The notes beneath the pieces are model-generated. The model searched no databases. It saw only the letters and a list, made by a program, of their open reading frames with translations, and was not told the origin of the DNA. Position numbers and translations under genes: made by a program. Positions 5,918-11,905 of a DNA stretch of 12,920 nt are shown piece by piece. The DNA is from an uncultured Oscillospiraceae bacterium (GTDB lineage Bacteria > Bacillota > Clostridia > Oscillospirales > Oscillospiraceae): positions 1 to 12,920 of the forward strand of contig CAJTVM010000074.1 of assembly GCA_910579595.1 (NCBI GenBank), read 5' to 3'. How positions within the stretch are numbered: position 1 is the stretch's first letter; every line of letters begins with the position of its first letter.

Positions 5918-6529
5918 TTACAAAATCATCTGAAAAAACTGCCAGAGCAGCTTCCCGCCGTAGAGGATGATAATCCCTCCGCACACGACGTTGATGATGC
6001 GCAGCAGTTTGTCATTGAACCGCGCGGAAAAGCAGGAGATCAAAATGGTGACGCCGAAGAACCAGAGGAAAGACGCGGTGGCGGAGCCGAGGATAAGCTG
6101 GGTGCCGGCCATGCCGGGGTTGTTGATGCGGAAGCTGCCAAAGAGCATGGTTCCGTCAATGAGGGCCTGCGGGTTGATCCAGGTGACCACAAACGCCTTG
6201 GCGGCAATTTTAGGTAAGGGGATGCCCATATCCACCGTGCGGTCCAGGCTGGGCTTCTCCCGCAGCAGGCCGGTGCCGATCCAGATCACAATGCCGCCCC
6301 CTGCCAGCAGCACCACCCGCTGGAGCCACACAAAGCGTTCCACCAGCGCGCCGATGCCAAAATAGCAGGCAAAGGCCAGGGAGATGTCGAACAGCGTCAC
6401 AATGGCGGCGGTGAGAAGGGCCCGCCGCCGGGGCTGGGCCAGGGCGGAATTGATGACAAAAAGATTCTGCATCCCAATGGGGGCCACGTAGGCCAGGCCG
6501 ATCACCAACCCCCGGAAATAAGCGATCAT
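5918..6529 (-). CDS. LysE/ArgO-family amino-acid exporter
   Basis: This 203-residue membrane protein has about six hydrophobic segments, the size and form of LysE/RhtB exporters. The N-terminal block YFRGLVIGLAYVAPIGMQN followed by LFVINSAL closely resembles the family signature (G..P.GPQN.(F/L)V), and VTWINPQALIDGTMLFGSF is the second conserved block. LysE and ArgO members export lysine or arginine driven by proton motive force; a basic amino acid is the natural guess beside lysine genes. AAGGAGG lies 7 bases before the ATG at 6529. It is divergent from the HxlR-type regulator, sharing a 103-base control region, a usual arrangement for a transporter and its regulator. An exporter in a degradation locus is unusual; it may guard against toxic lysine or peptide-derived amino acids. 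Confidence 0.85.
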   Translation of the reverse strand: MIAYFRGLVIGLAYVAPIGMQNLFVINSALAQPRRRALLTAAIVTLFDISLAFACYFGIGALVERFVWLQRVVLLAGGGIVIWIGTGLLREKPSLDRTVDMGIPLPKIAAKAFVVTWINPQALIDGTMLFGSFRINNPGMAGTQLILGSATASFLWFFGVTILISCFSARFNDKLLRIINVVCGGIIILYGGKLLWQFFQMIL

Positions 6530-6564
6530 AGCGGTTCCTCCTTGCGGTTTTGATGGTGGGTCAC

Positions 6565-6593
6565 ATTATAAGGCAGATCCACGCGCCGCGCAA
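6565..6593 (-). promoter_or_regulatory. Promoter of the lysE-like gene
   Basis: On the minus strand: TTGCGC (6593-6588), 17 bases, TATAAT (6570-6565), a perfect -10 and a 3/6 -35, about 35 bases before the start codon. A plus-strand promoter for the regulator operon is not clear; TTGCGG (6542-6547) with TTATAA (6566-6571), spacing 18, would overlap this promoter and is weak. Confidence 0.7.
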
Positions 6594-6614
6594 GAACGCA
6601 GAATTTTCATACCA

Positions 6615-6632
6615 GGTAAGGAGGAGCTTACC
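6615..6632 (+). promoter_or_regulatory. Hairpin presenting the Shine-Dalgarno of the HxlR-type regulator
   Basis: GGTAAG (6615-6620), loop GAGGAG, CTTACC (6627-6632) is a perfect 6-bp inverted repeat ending at the base before the GTG start codon. The Shine-Dalgarno AAGGAGG (6618-6624) is half in the stem and half in the loop. It could reduce translation or, as DNA, serve as a protein site. The good Shine-Dalgarno 8 bases before 6633 is what decides the GTG start. Confidence 0.6.
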
Positions 6633-7025
6633 GTGCCGTCCCACCATGAGAATTGTCCCTGCATGGAGTCCTGCCCCCTCAACCGGGCCATGCGGCTGAT
6701 TGGCGGGAAGTGGAAGATGCAGATCCTCTGCTCCCTCTACAACAACGGGCCCACCCGGCACAACAGCTTGAAGCGCAGTCTGGACGGGATCTCCAACACC
6801 GTCCTGTCCAGCGCCCTGCGGGAGTTGGAGGCGGATGGGCTTGTGGCCCGGCGGGAATACTTGGAGGTTCCGGTGCGGGTAGAGTACCGGGTAACCCGGC
6901 GCGGCGAAACGCTGATTCCCATTTTGGACGCGTTGGGCCAATGGAGCGAGGAACAGCCGCCAGACGGGCAGGCGGATTTGATTTCAGAAGCAGGGAACCC
7001 TGCAAAACGGAGGCTGAGTTTGTGA
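6633..7025 (+). CDS. HxlR-family winged-helix transcriptional regulator
   Basis: The 130-residue product starts at GTG and matches HxlR regulators: an N-terminal cysteine region (NCPCMESCPLNRAMRLIGGKWKM), then a winged helix-turn-helix with RHNSLKRSLDGISNTVLSSALRELEADGLV and the wing VPVRVEYRVTRRGETLIPIL. Family members bind palindromes as dimers and often sense redox state or electrophiles through the N-terminal cysteine; here there are three cysteines (residues 8, 10 and 14) instead of the common one. The gene overlaps kamB by four bases (GTGA), so the two are translationally coupled and the regulator is made together with kamBC. It may control the divergent lysE-like gene, the lysine genes, or both; its target is not shown. 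A hairpin holds its Shine-Dalgarno. Confidence 0.9.
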   Translation: MPSHHENCPCMESCPLNRAMRLIGGKWKMQILCSLYNNGPTRHNSLKRSLDGISNTVLSSALRELEADGLVARREYLEVPVRVEYRVTRRGETLIPILDALGQWSEEQPPDGQADLISEAGNPAKRRLSL

Positions 7026-8020
7026 AAAAGCTGCTGGCCCCCCTGGTGGGGGACGCGTCCCCGGTCACGGTTATCGGGCTGTGCAAGAACGCGGGCAAAA
7101 CCACCGCCATGCGCCGCCTGATGGCGGAGCTGGAGGAGGAATGCCTGGGCCTGACGTCGGTGGGCCGGGACGGCGAGGCCACCGATCTGGTCACCGGCAC
7201 GGAAAAGCCGGATCTGTACATCAAAAAAGGCGACCTGTTCGCCACAGGCCGGGGCATGATGCGCCTGTGCGACGGCACCCTTGAAGTGGCGGCGCTCACC
7301 GGCGTCATGACCCCGGTGGGCGAGGTGGTGGTGTTCCGCGCCCTCTCCGATGGTTACGTCCAGCTGGCGGGGCCGTCCGCCGCCGGGCAGCTTCCCCCGC
7401 TGTGTGACTGCTTCCAATCCCTGGGGGCGGACCGGGTCATCATCGACGGGGCCGCGGGGCGCAAATCCCTGGCGGGAACCGGCGCGGCGGGGACAGCCCT
7501 GCTGTGCACCGGGGCCTCCCTGGATCGGGATATGGGGCAGGTGGTGGCGGAAACCGCCCACATCTGCCGCCTGTTCTCCGCCAGGCGCCCGGACAGCGCC
7601 CCCCTTTGCGCCGCGCTGGACGCCTGTGAGGGGCGGTTTGCCCTGTTCCGCCCCGACGGAGAGCCCATGGAGCTGCCGCTGGACGAGGGCGGACAGCCCC
7701 GCTGGGGCAAGCTGCCCCGGGAGCGCTGTGTGCTCTGGGTGGCGGGGGGCGTCACCGATCCGCTGTTGAAAACCCTGGCCCGCCGGGGGGCGCCGCTGAC
7801 CTTGGCGGCGGCGGACGCTACCCATATCCTGGCCGGACGGGCCGCGATGGACCTTTTTCTGCGCTCGGGCAGCCGCCTGGTGGTTCGCCGGGAGCTGACC
7901 ATCGCCGCCGTGGGGGCCAACCCATGGTCCGCCTACGGCTGGCATTTTGATCCGGGCCGGTTTGCGGCGGAGCTGCGCGCCGCCATAGACCTGCCGGTGG
8001 TAAACGTGAAGGAGGGATAG
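7022..8020 (+). CDS. kamB: Lysine 5,6-aminomutase reactivase subunit KamB (probable)
   Basis: The 332-residue product has a P-loop near its N-terminus (VIGLCKNAGKTTAMRRL, Walker A at about residues 19-27) and then a mixed, Ala/Gly-rich domain with no membrane segment. Its place directly before a MutS-like ATPase gene in a lysine fermentation locus identifies it as KamB. KamB and KamC are the pair annotated as reactivase of adenosylcobalamin-dependent lysine 5,6-aminomutase (KamDE), thought to remove damaged cobalamin. The GTG start at 7022 is chosen for the GGAGG at 7009-7013, 8 bases upstream, and the GTGA overlap with the regulator's stop; the frame is open upstream to 6653 but overlaps the regulator and is not needed. 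The kamC ATG follows its stop after two bases. Without a search, a generic P-loop protein is the fallback. Confidence 0.82.
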   Translation: MKKLLAPLVGDASPVTVIGLCKNAGKTTAMRRLMAELEEECLGLTSVGRDGEATDLVTGTEKPDLYIKKGDLFATGRGMMRLCDGTLEVAALTGVMTPVGEVVVFRALSDGYVQLAGPSAAGQLPPLCDCFQSLGADRVIIDGAAGRKSLAGTGAAGTALLCTGASLDRDMGQVVAETAHICRLFSARRPDSAPLCAALDACEGRFALFRPDGEPMELPLDEGGQPRWGKLPRERCVLWVAGGVTDPLLKTLARRGAPLTLAAADATHILAGRAAMDLFLRSGSRLVVRRELTIAAVGANPWSAYGWHFDPGRFAAELRAAIDLPVVNVKEG

Positions 8021-8022
8021 CA

Positions 8023-9450
8023 ATGGAGCTTACGCGGGAATTACAGGAGCATTCCGGGTTCCGCTGGGTACTGGACCAGCTGACGCCCATGTCGCCCTTT
8101 GGGCGGACCGCCGCCCGGACGCTGCGCTGGTACGGGCCGGGGCAGGAGGCCGAGCTGGAGCGGGAGCTGGACAACGTGGCCCTGGCGCTGGACCTGTGGA
8201 ACACCGACGGGGGATCCCCGCTGCGGGGCGTCACCCGCTGCCTGCCCCTGTTCCACGACATCCGGGGCTCCTTTGACCGGGATCCGGGCAGCCCCTTCGA
8301 CATCGTTGAGTTGTTTGAAATCAAGCATTTTCTGGTGCTACTGGAGCAGCTGATCCAGGCATATGAAACCCTTACCCCCTTCGCGGGGCTGTCCTTCTCC
8401 CCCGTGGGGGAGGCGCTGGCGCTGGTGGATCCCGATGGACGCCGTCTGCCCGCCTTCGCCATCGGCAACTCCTATCATGAGGGGCTGGCCCCCCTGCGCT
8501 CGGAAAAATCCGCGCTGGAGAAGGCCATCCGCGCCGCAGGCGGGGAAGAAAAACCCGCCCTGCTGGAGCGCCGCCGGGAATTGGCGGTGCAGGAGGATCA
8601 GCTGGAGCTGGAGGTACGCCGGGATCTGACCCGGAAGCTGATGGCATTCCGGGAGGGCTTTTTGTCCAATATGGACGCGCTGGGCCACCTGGATCTGCTG
8701 CTGGCCAAGGCCAAGCTGGCCCGCCAGTACAGCTGCGTCCGTCCCGCCCTCTCCGCGAACGGTTCGATCTCCCTCTCCGGCCTGCGCCACCCCCAGGTGG
8801 CCAAGGAGCTGGCGGAGCGGGACGAGGCGTTCACCGAACTGGATTTGGAGCTGGCCGGAGGCTGCACCGTCATCACTGGGGCCAACATGGGGGGCAAAAC
8901 CGTCTCCCTGCGCTCGGTGGTGTTGAGCCTGCTGCTGTTCCAGTGCGGATATTTTGTCTTTGCCAAATCCGCCCGTCTGCCCATCTTCCACCAGGTTTCC
9001 CTGATCCTGGCCGACAGCGGCCCGGGCGCGGGCGGGCTGTCCTCCTTTGGACGGGAGGTCCATCTGCTGGACAAACTGCTCCGGCAGGCGGGGGATGGGC
9101 GGTTCTTCCTGGCGCTGGACGAGTTTGCCCGGGGTACCAACCCCCAGGAGGGTGCCGCGCTGGCCCGCGCTTTGGTGCGCTATCTGGGCGGGCTGGACTG
9201 CGTGGCATTGATGACCACCCACTACGACGGCGTCTCCGACGCGGCGGGCGCCCAGTACCAGGTGGCCGGCCTGGTGCGGGAGATCGACGGGGATCAAAAC
9301 GATGACCCACGCCGCCGCATTGCCCGCCGGATGGACTACCGTCTTATCAGCACGCCGCCGGGGGCCCCTTGCCCCAGGGATGCCATGCGGGTGTGCCGGC
9401 TGCTGAACCTGGCCCCGGAGCTGATCGAATTGCTCCAGACGGATTTGTAA
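8023..9450 (+). CDS. kamC: Lysine 5,6-aminomutase reactivase ATPase KamC (MutS-like)
   Basis: This 475-residue protein is far shorter than mismatch-repair MutS (about 850). The N-terminal half is helical, with a charged, coiled-coil-prone stretch at about 155-215 like the MutS lever/clamp. The C-terminal half is the MutS-type ABC ATPase: Walker A GANMGGKT (286-293), signature-like GGLSSFGREV, Walker B FFLALDEFARGTNPQEG with Asp366 and Glu367, and His400 in TTHYDG. The mismatch-binding and connector domains of MutS are absent, so DNA repair is unlikely. MutS-like proteins of this kind accompany lysine 5,6-aminomutase genes and are named KamC, partner of KamB in ATP-driven reactivation of the B12 enzyme. 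AAGGAGG sits 7 bases before the ATG, within the last codons of kamB. No terminator is visible after the stop, so read-through towards kce is possible. Confidence 0.87.
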   Translation: MELTRELQEHSGFRWVLDQLTPMSPFGRTAARTLRWYGPGQEAELERELDNVALALDLWNTDGGSPLRGVTRCLPLFHDIRGSFDRDPGSPFDIVELFEIKHFLVLLEQLIQAYETLTPFAGLSFSPVGEALALVDPDGRRLPAFAIGNSYHEGLAPLRSEKSALEKAIRAAGGEEKPALLERRRELAVQEDQLELEVRRDLTRKLMAFREGFLSNMDALGHLDLLLAKAKLARQYSCVRPALSANGSISLSGLRHPQVAKELAERDEAFTELDLELAGGCTVITGANMGGKTVSLRSVVLSLLLFQCGYFVFAKSARLPIFHQVSLILADSGPGAGGLSSFGREVHLLDKLLRQAGDGRFFLALDEFARGTNPQEGAALARALVRYLGGLDCVALMTTHYDGVSDAAGAQYQVAGLVREIDGDQNDDPRRRIARRMDYRLISTPPGAPCPRDAMRVCRLLNLAPELIELLQTDL

Positions 9451-9518
9451 CGCCCTGCTGAATCGCTGCAATGCGTCTTTGTAATGTATCCGCCATTCAT
9501 CTATGAGGAATAATAAAT

Positions 9519-9561
9519 ATTTTGTCAAACTCTTGACAAAATGTGCCTGGAATATTATACT
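9519..9561 (+). promoter_or_regulatory. kce-kdd-kamA promoter inside a perfect palindromic operator
   Basis: TTGACA (9533-9538), 17 bases, TATACT (9556-9561) is a near-perfect sigma-A promoter; transcription would start near 9568. The -35 box lies in the right arm of a perfect inverted repeat: ATTTTGTCAA (9519-9528), spacer ACTC, TTGACAAAAT (9533-9542). A dimeric regulator bound here would compete with RNA polymerase. The layout matches the kal promoter. The stretch 9451-9518 before it holds nothing I can assign. Confidence 0.85.
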
Positions 9562-9604
9562 AAAATCACACAAGCCGCAACGCCAAAATTGAACAATATA
9601 CATA

Positions 9605-9772
9605 ACAATAGAGGCGCGAGATGTAAGGTAGCAAACCGATGCTAAGGGCTGTCGGGTCCGACGAGGGTTGTGAATATGCATTTCGCCGAAAGGGGCGTGA
9701 ACCGTACAAGCTCACCCCTTGAGCCATACGCCCAGTGCGGATGGATTGTCATGGAAACATGAGGCGCTATTT
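9605..9772 (+). promoter_or_regulatory. Lysine riboswitch (L box) aptamer
   Basis: Conserved landmarks are in the right order: AATAGAGGCGCGAG at the 5' side, GCCGAAAGGGG in the middle, and TTGTCATGGAAACATGA then GGCGCTATT at the 3' side, closely like the B. subtilis lysC leader as I recall it. Helices that form: P1 9607-9611 with 9767-9771; P2 9616-9623 with 9679-9686 (8 bp), carrying small hairpins at 9629-9644 and 9651-9662; P3 about 9691-9700 with 9712-9719; P4 9726-9731 with 9737-9742; P5 9750-9753 with 9758-9761, closed by a GAAA loop. It begins about 37 bases after the likely transcription start and precedes lysine degradation genes, so lysine is the expected ligand. Confidence 0.88.
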
Positions 9773-9828
9773 TATGTCTGACGGGTATTGTCCATGCCCG
9801 GAGACATGAGTAGCACTTTTTTGTTTTT
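9764..9828 (+). terminator. Riboswitch-controlled terminator overlapping P1
   Basis: The bases from 9764 pair with those ending at 9816: lower stem GCGCTA (9764-9769) with TAGCAC (9811-9816, one C-A mismatch), U-rich wobble pairs, then ATGTCT (9774-9779) with AGACAT (9802-9807) and CGGG (9782-9785) with CCCG (9797-9800). Six T, G and five T follow at once (9817-9828). The lower stem needs 9767-9769, which belong to the 3' strand of riboswitch helix P1. Aptamer closure and full terminator therefore exclude each other, which predicts read-through when lysine is bound. With P1 formed, the remaining upper hairpin ends 9 bases short of the T-run. Confidence 0.78.
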
Positions 9829-9834
9829 GCAACA

Positions 9835-9869
9835 GGGCGTCCGTCCAGCCCATAGACAGGACGGCGCCC
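9835..9869 (+). other. Second leader hairpin before kce
   Basis: GGGCG (9835-9839) and CCGTCC (9841-9846) pair with GGACGG (9859-9864) and CGCCC (9865-9869), one bulged T, 12-base loop. It is very stable but followed only by ACATTTTGAG, so it is a poor terminator. It ends 11 bases before the kce Shine-Dalgarno (AGGAGGAG, 9880-9887) and may protect the 5' end of the read-through mRNA. Confidence 0.6.
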
Positions 9870-9891
9870 ACATTTTGAGAGGAGGAGCCCT

Positions 9892-10713
9892 ATGGAAAAA
9901 CTGATCATCACAGCGGCCATCTGCGGTGCGGAGGTTACCAAGGAGCACAACAGCGCGGTCCCCTACACGGTGGACGAGATGGTACGGGAGGCCAAGAGCG
10001 CTTTCGAGGCCGGGGCCGCCGTCATCCACGTCCACGTCCGCGAGGATGACGGAACCCCCACCCAGGACCGGGAGCGCTTCCGCGTTGTGCTGGACTCCAT
10101 CAAGGAGGCCTGCCCCGGCGTCATCCTGATCCCCTCCACCGGCGGCGCCACCGGCATGACCCCCGAGGAACGGCTTCAGCCCACCGAGCTGTTCCCGGAG
10201 ATGGCCACCCTGGACTGCGGCACCTGCAATTTCGGCGACGACATCTTTGTCAACGATATGCCCACCATGCGGGCCTTCGGCAAGCGGATGATGGAAAACA
10301 ACATCAAGCCGGAGTATGAGTGCTTTGAGATCGGCCATCTGGACACCGTCCTGAATATGGCGAAAAAGGGCCTGGTCCCCGGCGACCCCATGCAGATCAA
10401 CTTCGTGCTGGGCGTCAACGGCTGCACCCCCGCCACCGTGGGCCATCTGGATTACATGGTCAAGCTGCTCCCTCCGGGCGCTACTTGGACCGTCACCGGC
10501 GTGGGCCGGGGCGCATGGCCCATGGTAGCCGCCGGCATCGTCATGGGCGGCAACGTCCGGGTGGGCTTTGAGGACAATATCTATCTGGAGCGGGGGCACA
10601 AGGCCGCCTCCAACGGCGAGCTGGTGGAGAAAGTTGTCACCCTGGCCAAGCTGCTGGGCCGGGAGATCGCCAACCCCGACGAGGCCCGGGCCATTCTGTC
10701 CCTCAAAAAGTAA
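9892..10713 (+). CDS. kce: 3-keto-5-aminohexanoate cleavage enzyme
   Basis: The 273-residue product belongs to the BKACE (DUF849) family and matches Kce, a Zn-dependent TIM-barrel enzyme that turns 5-amino-3-oxohexanoate plus acetyl-CoA into L-3-aminobutyryl-CoA and acetoacetate. Seen: Glu14 (TAAICGAEV), His46 and His48 in AAVIHVHVRED, which match the Zn-site positions I recall for the characterised Kce, ILIPSTGGATGMTPEERL, TCNFGDDIFVN, and Arg223 and Glu227 in NVRVGFEDN, where the family has the catalytic Arg and the last Zn ligand. Length is normal. AGGAGGAG lies 4 bases before the ATG. It is the first gene of the riboswitch-controlled operon, followed 81 bases later by kdd. Other BKACE members act on other beta-keto acids, but the neighbours settle the substrate. 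Confidence 0.95.
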   Translation: MEKLIITAAICGAEVTKEHNSAVPYTVDEMVREAKSAFEAGAAVIHVHVREDDGTPTQDRERFRVVLDSIKEACPGVILIPSTGGATGMTPEERLQPTELFPEMATLDCGTCNFGDDIFVNDMPTMRAFGKRMMENNIKPEYECFEIGHLDTVLNMAKKGLVPGDPMQINFVLGVNGCTPATVGHLDYMVKLLPPGATWTVTGVGRGAWPMVAAGIVMGGNVRVGFEDNIYLERGHKAASNGELVEKVVTLAKLLGREIANPDEARAILSLKK

Positions 10714-10794
10714 GCGTCTTTCCCAATTCAGCTGGTAATGGGCTGCGCGACAAACAGCCCTCATGAAAACCAATTTTTAAAGGAGGACTTTTCC

Positions 10795-11835
10795 ATGCAG
10801 AAAAAAGGCAACAGGTACGGAACTCACCGCGTCATCGAGCCCAAGGGCCTGATGACCCAGGCGGCCAAGAAAATCGACAACACCATGGAGTGCTGCTCCA
10901 ACGAGATCCTCTGCGACGTGTCCGCCCTGAACATCGACTCCGCCTCCTTCACCCAGATCTACGAGGCCTGCGAGAAGGATCTGGCCAAGACCGAGCAGAT
11001 GATTCTGGACATCGTGGGCGAGCGCGGCAAGATGCAGAACCCCGTTACCGGCTCCGGCGGCATGTTCATCGGCACCGTCAAGCAGATCGGCGAGGACCTG
11101 GAGGGCAAGATCGACCTGAAGGTGGGCGACAAGATCGCCTCCCTGGTGTCCCTCTCCCTGACCCCCCTGAAGATTGAGAAGATTCTCGCCATCCACCCCG
11201 AGATTGACCGTGTGGACGTGCAGGCTCAGGCCATTCTCTTCGAGTCCGGCCTGTACGCCAAGCTGCCCAACGACATGAGCGAGGAGCTGGCCCTGGCCGC
11301 TCTGGACGTGGCGGGCGCTCCCGCCCAGACCGCCAAGCTGGTCAAGCCTGGCGACAGTGTGCTCATTCTCGGCGGCGCCGGCAAGGGCGGCATGATGTGC
11401 TGCTACGAGGCCATGAAGCGGGTCGGCCCCACCGGCAAGGTGGTGGCTCTGGTCATCTGCGAAGAGGACGCCAACCTGCTCAAGAGCATGAACCTGTGCC
11501 ACGAGGCCATTGTGGGCTCCGCCACCAACCCCATCGAGGTGCTGGAGAAGTCCCTGGCCGTCAACAACGGCAAGGAGTACGACGTGTCCATCCTGATCGT
11601 CAACGTCCCCGCCTGCGAGATGAGCGCCATCCTCCCCGTCCGGGACAATGGCACCGTGTACTTCTTCTCCATGGCCACCGATTTCGCCAAGGCCGCCCTG
11701 GGCGCCGAGGGCTGCGGCAAGGACGTCACCATGATCGTGGGCAACGGCTACACCAAGGACCATGCCGAGATTACCCTGTCCGAGCTGCGTGAGAACGCCG
11801 GGCTGAAGGCTTATTTCGAGAAGAAATACCTGTAA
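10795..11835 (+). CDS. kdd: L-erythro-3,5-diaminohexanoate dehydrogenase
   Basis: This 346-residue NAD-dependent dehydrogenase oxidises 3,5-diaminohexanoate to 5-amino-3-oxohexanoate, the substrate of Kce. Seen: the N-terminal KGNRYGTHRVIEPKG block typical of Kdd, a GroES-like domain (TGSGGMFIGTV, LKVGDKIASLVSLSLTPL), and the Rossmann glycine motif ILGGAGKGGMM (about residues 191-201). The family is a divergent zinc-type alcohol dehydrogenase relative. The start at 10795 (MQKKGNRYG) is chosen because AAAGGAGG lies 8 bases upstream at 10779-10786; an in-frame ATG at 10738 has no such site. The 81-base gap after kce holds a small hairpin (GGGCTG 10740-10745 with CAGCCC 10755-10760). Codon use is strongly biased to C/G-ending codons, as in kamA and kce, suggesting high expression. 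Confidence 0.95.
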   Translation: MQKKGNRYGTHRVIEPKGLMTQAAKKIDNTMECCSNEILCDVSALNIDSASFTQIYEACEKDLAKTEQMILDIVGERGKMQNPVTGSGGMFIGTVKQIGEDLEGKIDLKVGDKIASLVSLSLTPLKIEKILAIHPEIDRVDVQAQAILFESGLYAKLPNDMSEELALAALDVAGAPAQTAKLVKPGDSVLILGGAGKGGMMCCYEAMKRVGPTGKVVALVICEEDANLLKSMNLCHEAIVGSATNPIEVLEKSLAVNNGKEYDVSILIVNVPACEMSAILPVRDNGTVYFFSMATDFAKAALGAEGCGKDVTMIVGNGYTKDHAEITLSELRENAGLKAYFEKKYL

Positions 11836-11847
11836 CACAGAAAAATC

Positions 11848-11872
11848 GCCCGCCTCGCGGGACGGGGCGGGC
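11848..11872 (+). other. GC-rich intercistronic hairpin between kdd and kamA
   Basis: GCCCGCC (11848-11854) pairs perfectly with GGCGGGC (11866-11872) with an 11-base loop. It is followed by CTTCCCCCAAAAA and no T-run, then by the kamA Shine-Dalgarno AGGAGGT (11890-11896). It more likely marks mRNA processing, stability or partial attenuation than a full stop, since kamA lacks a visible promoter of its own. Confidence 0.65.
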
Positions 11873-11905
11873 CTTCCCCCAAAAATATTAGGAGGTAAAC
11901 CCACA

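Noticed and set aside
6653..7021. Upstream start for kamB within the regulator gene
   Set aside because: It would overlap almost all of the HxlR-type gene. The GTG at 7022 has GGAGG at proper spacing and the normal GTGA coupling.
6737..8023. Long minus-strand open frame opposite kamB
   Set aside because: A shadow of high third-position GC in kamB. No ribosome site or recognisable protein motif, while kamB has a P-loop, ribosome site and operon context.
8023..9450. DNA mismatch-repair MutS
   Set aside because: Too short, no mismatch-binding domain, and lies in a lysine-fermentation locus beside kamB.
8338..9681. Minus-strand open frame opposite kamC and into the riboswitch region
   Set aside because: Low-complexity Gln/Leu-rich product antisense to a clear MutS-like ATPase; runs into the leader RNA.
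9605..9772. T-box or cobalamin riboswitch as the leader RNA
   Set aside because: There is no T-box sequence (TGGNACCGCG-like) and no B12-box-like block; the AGAGG, GCCGAAAGGGG and TTGTCATG landmarks fit the lysine class.
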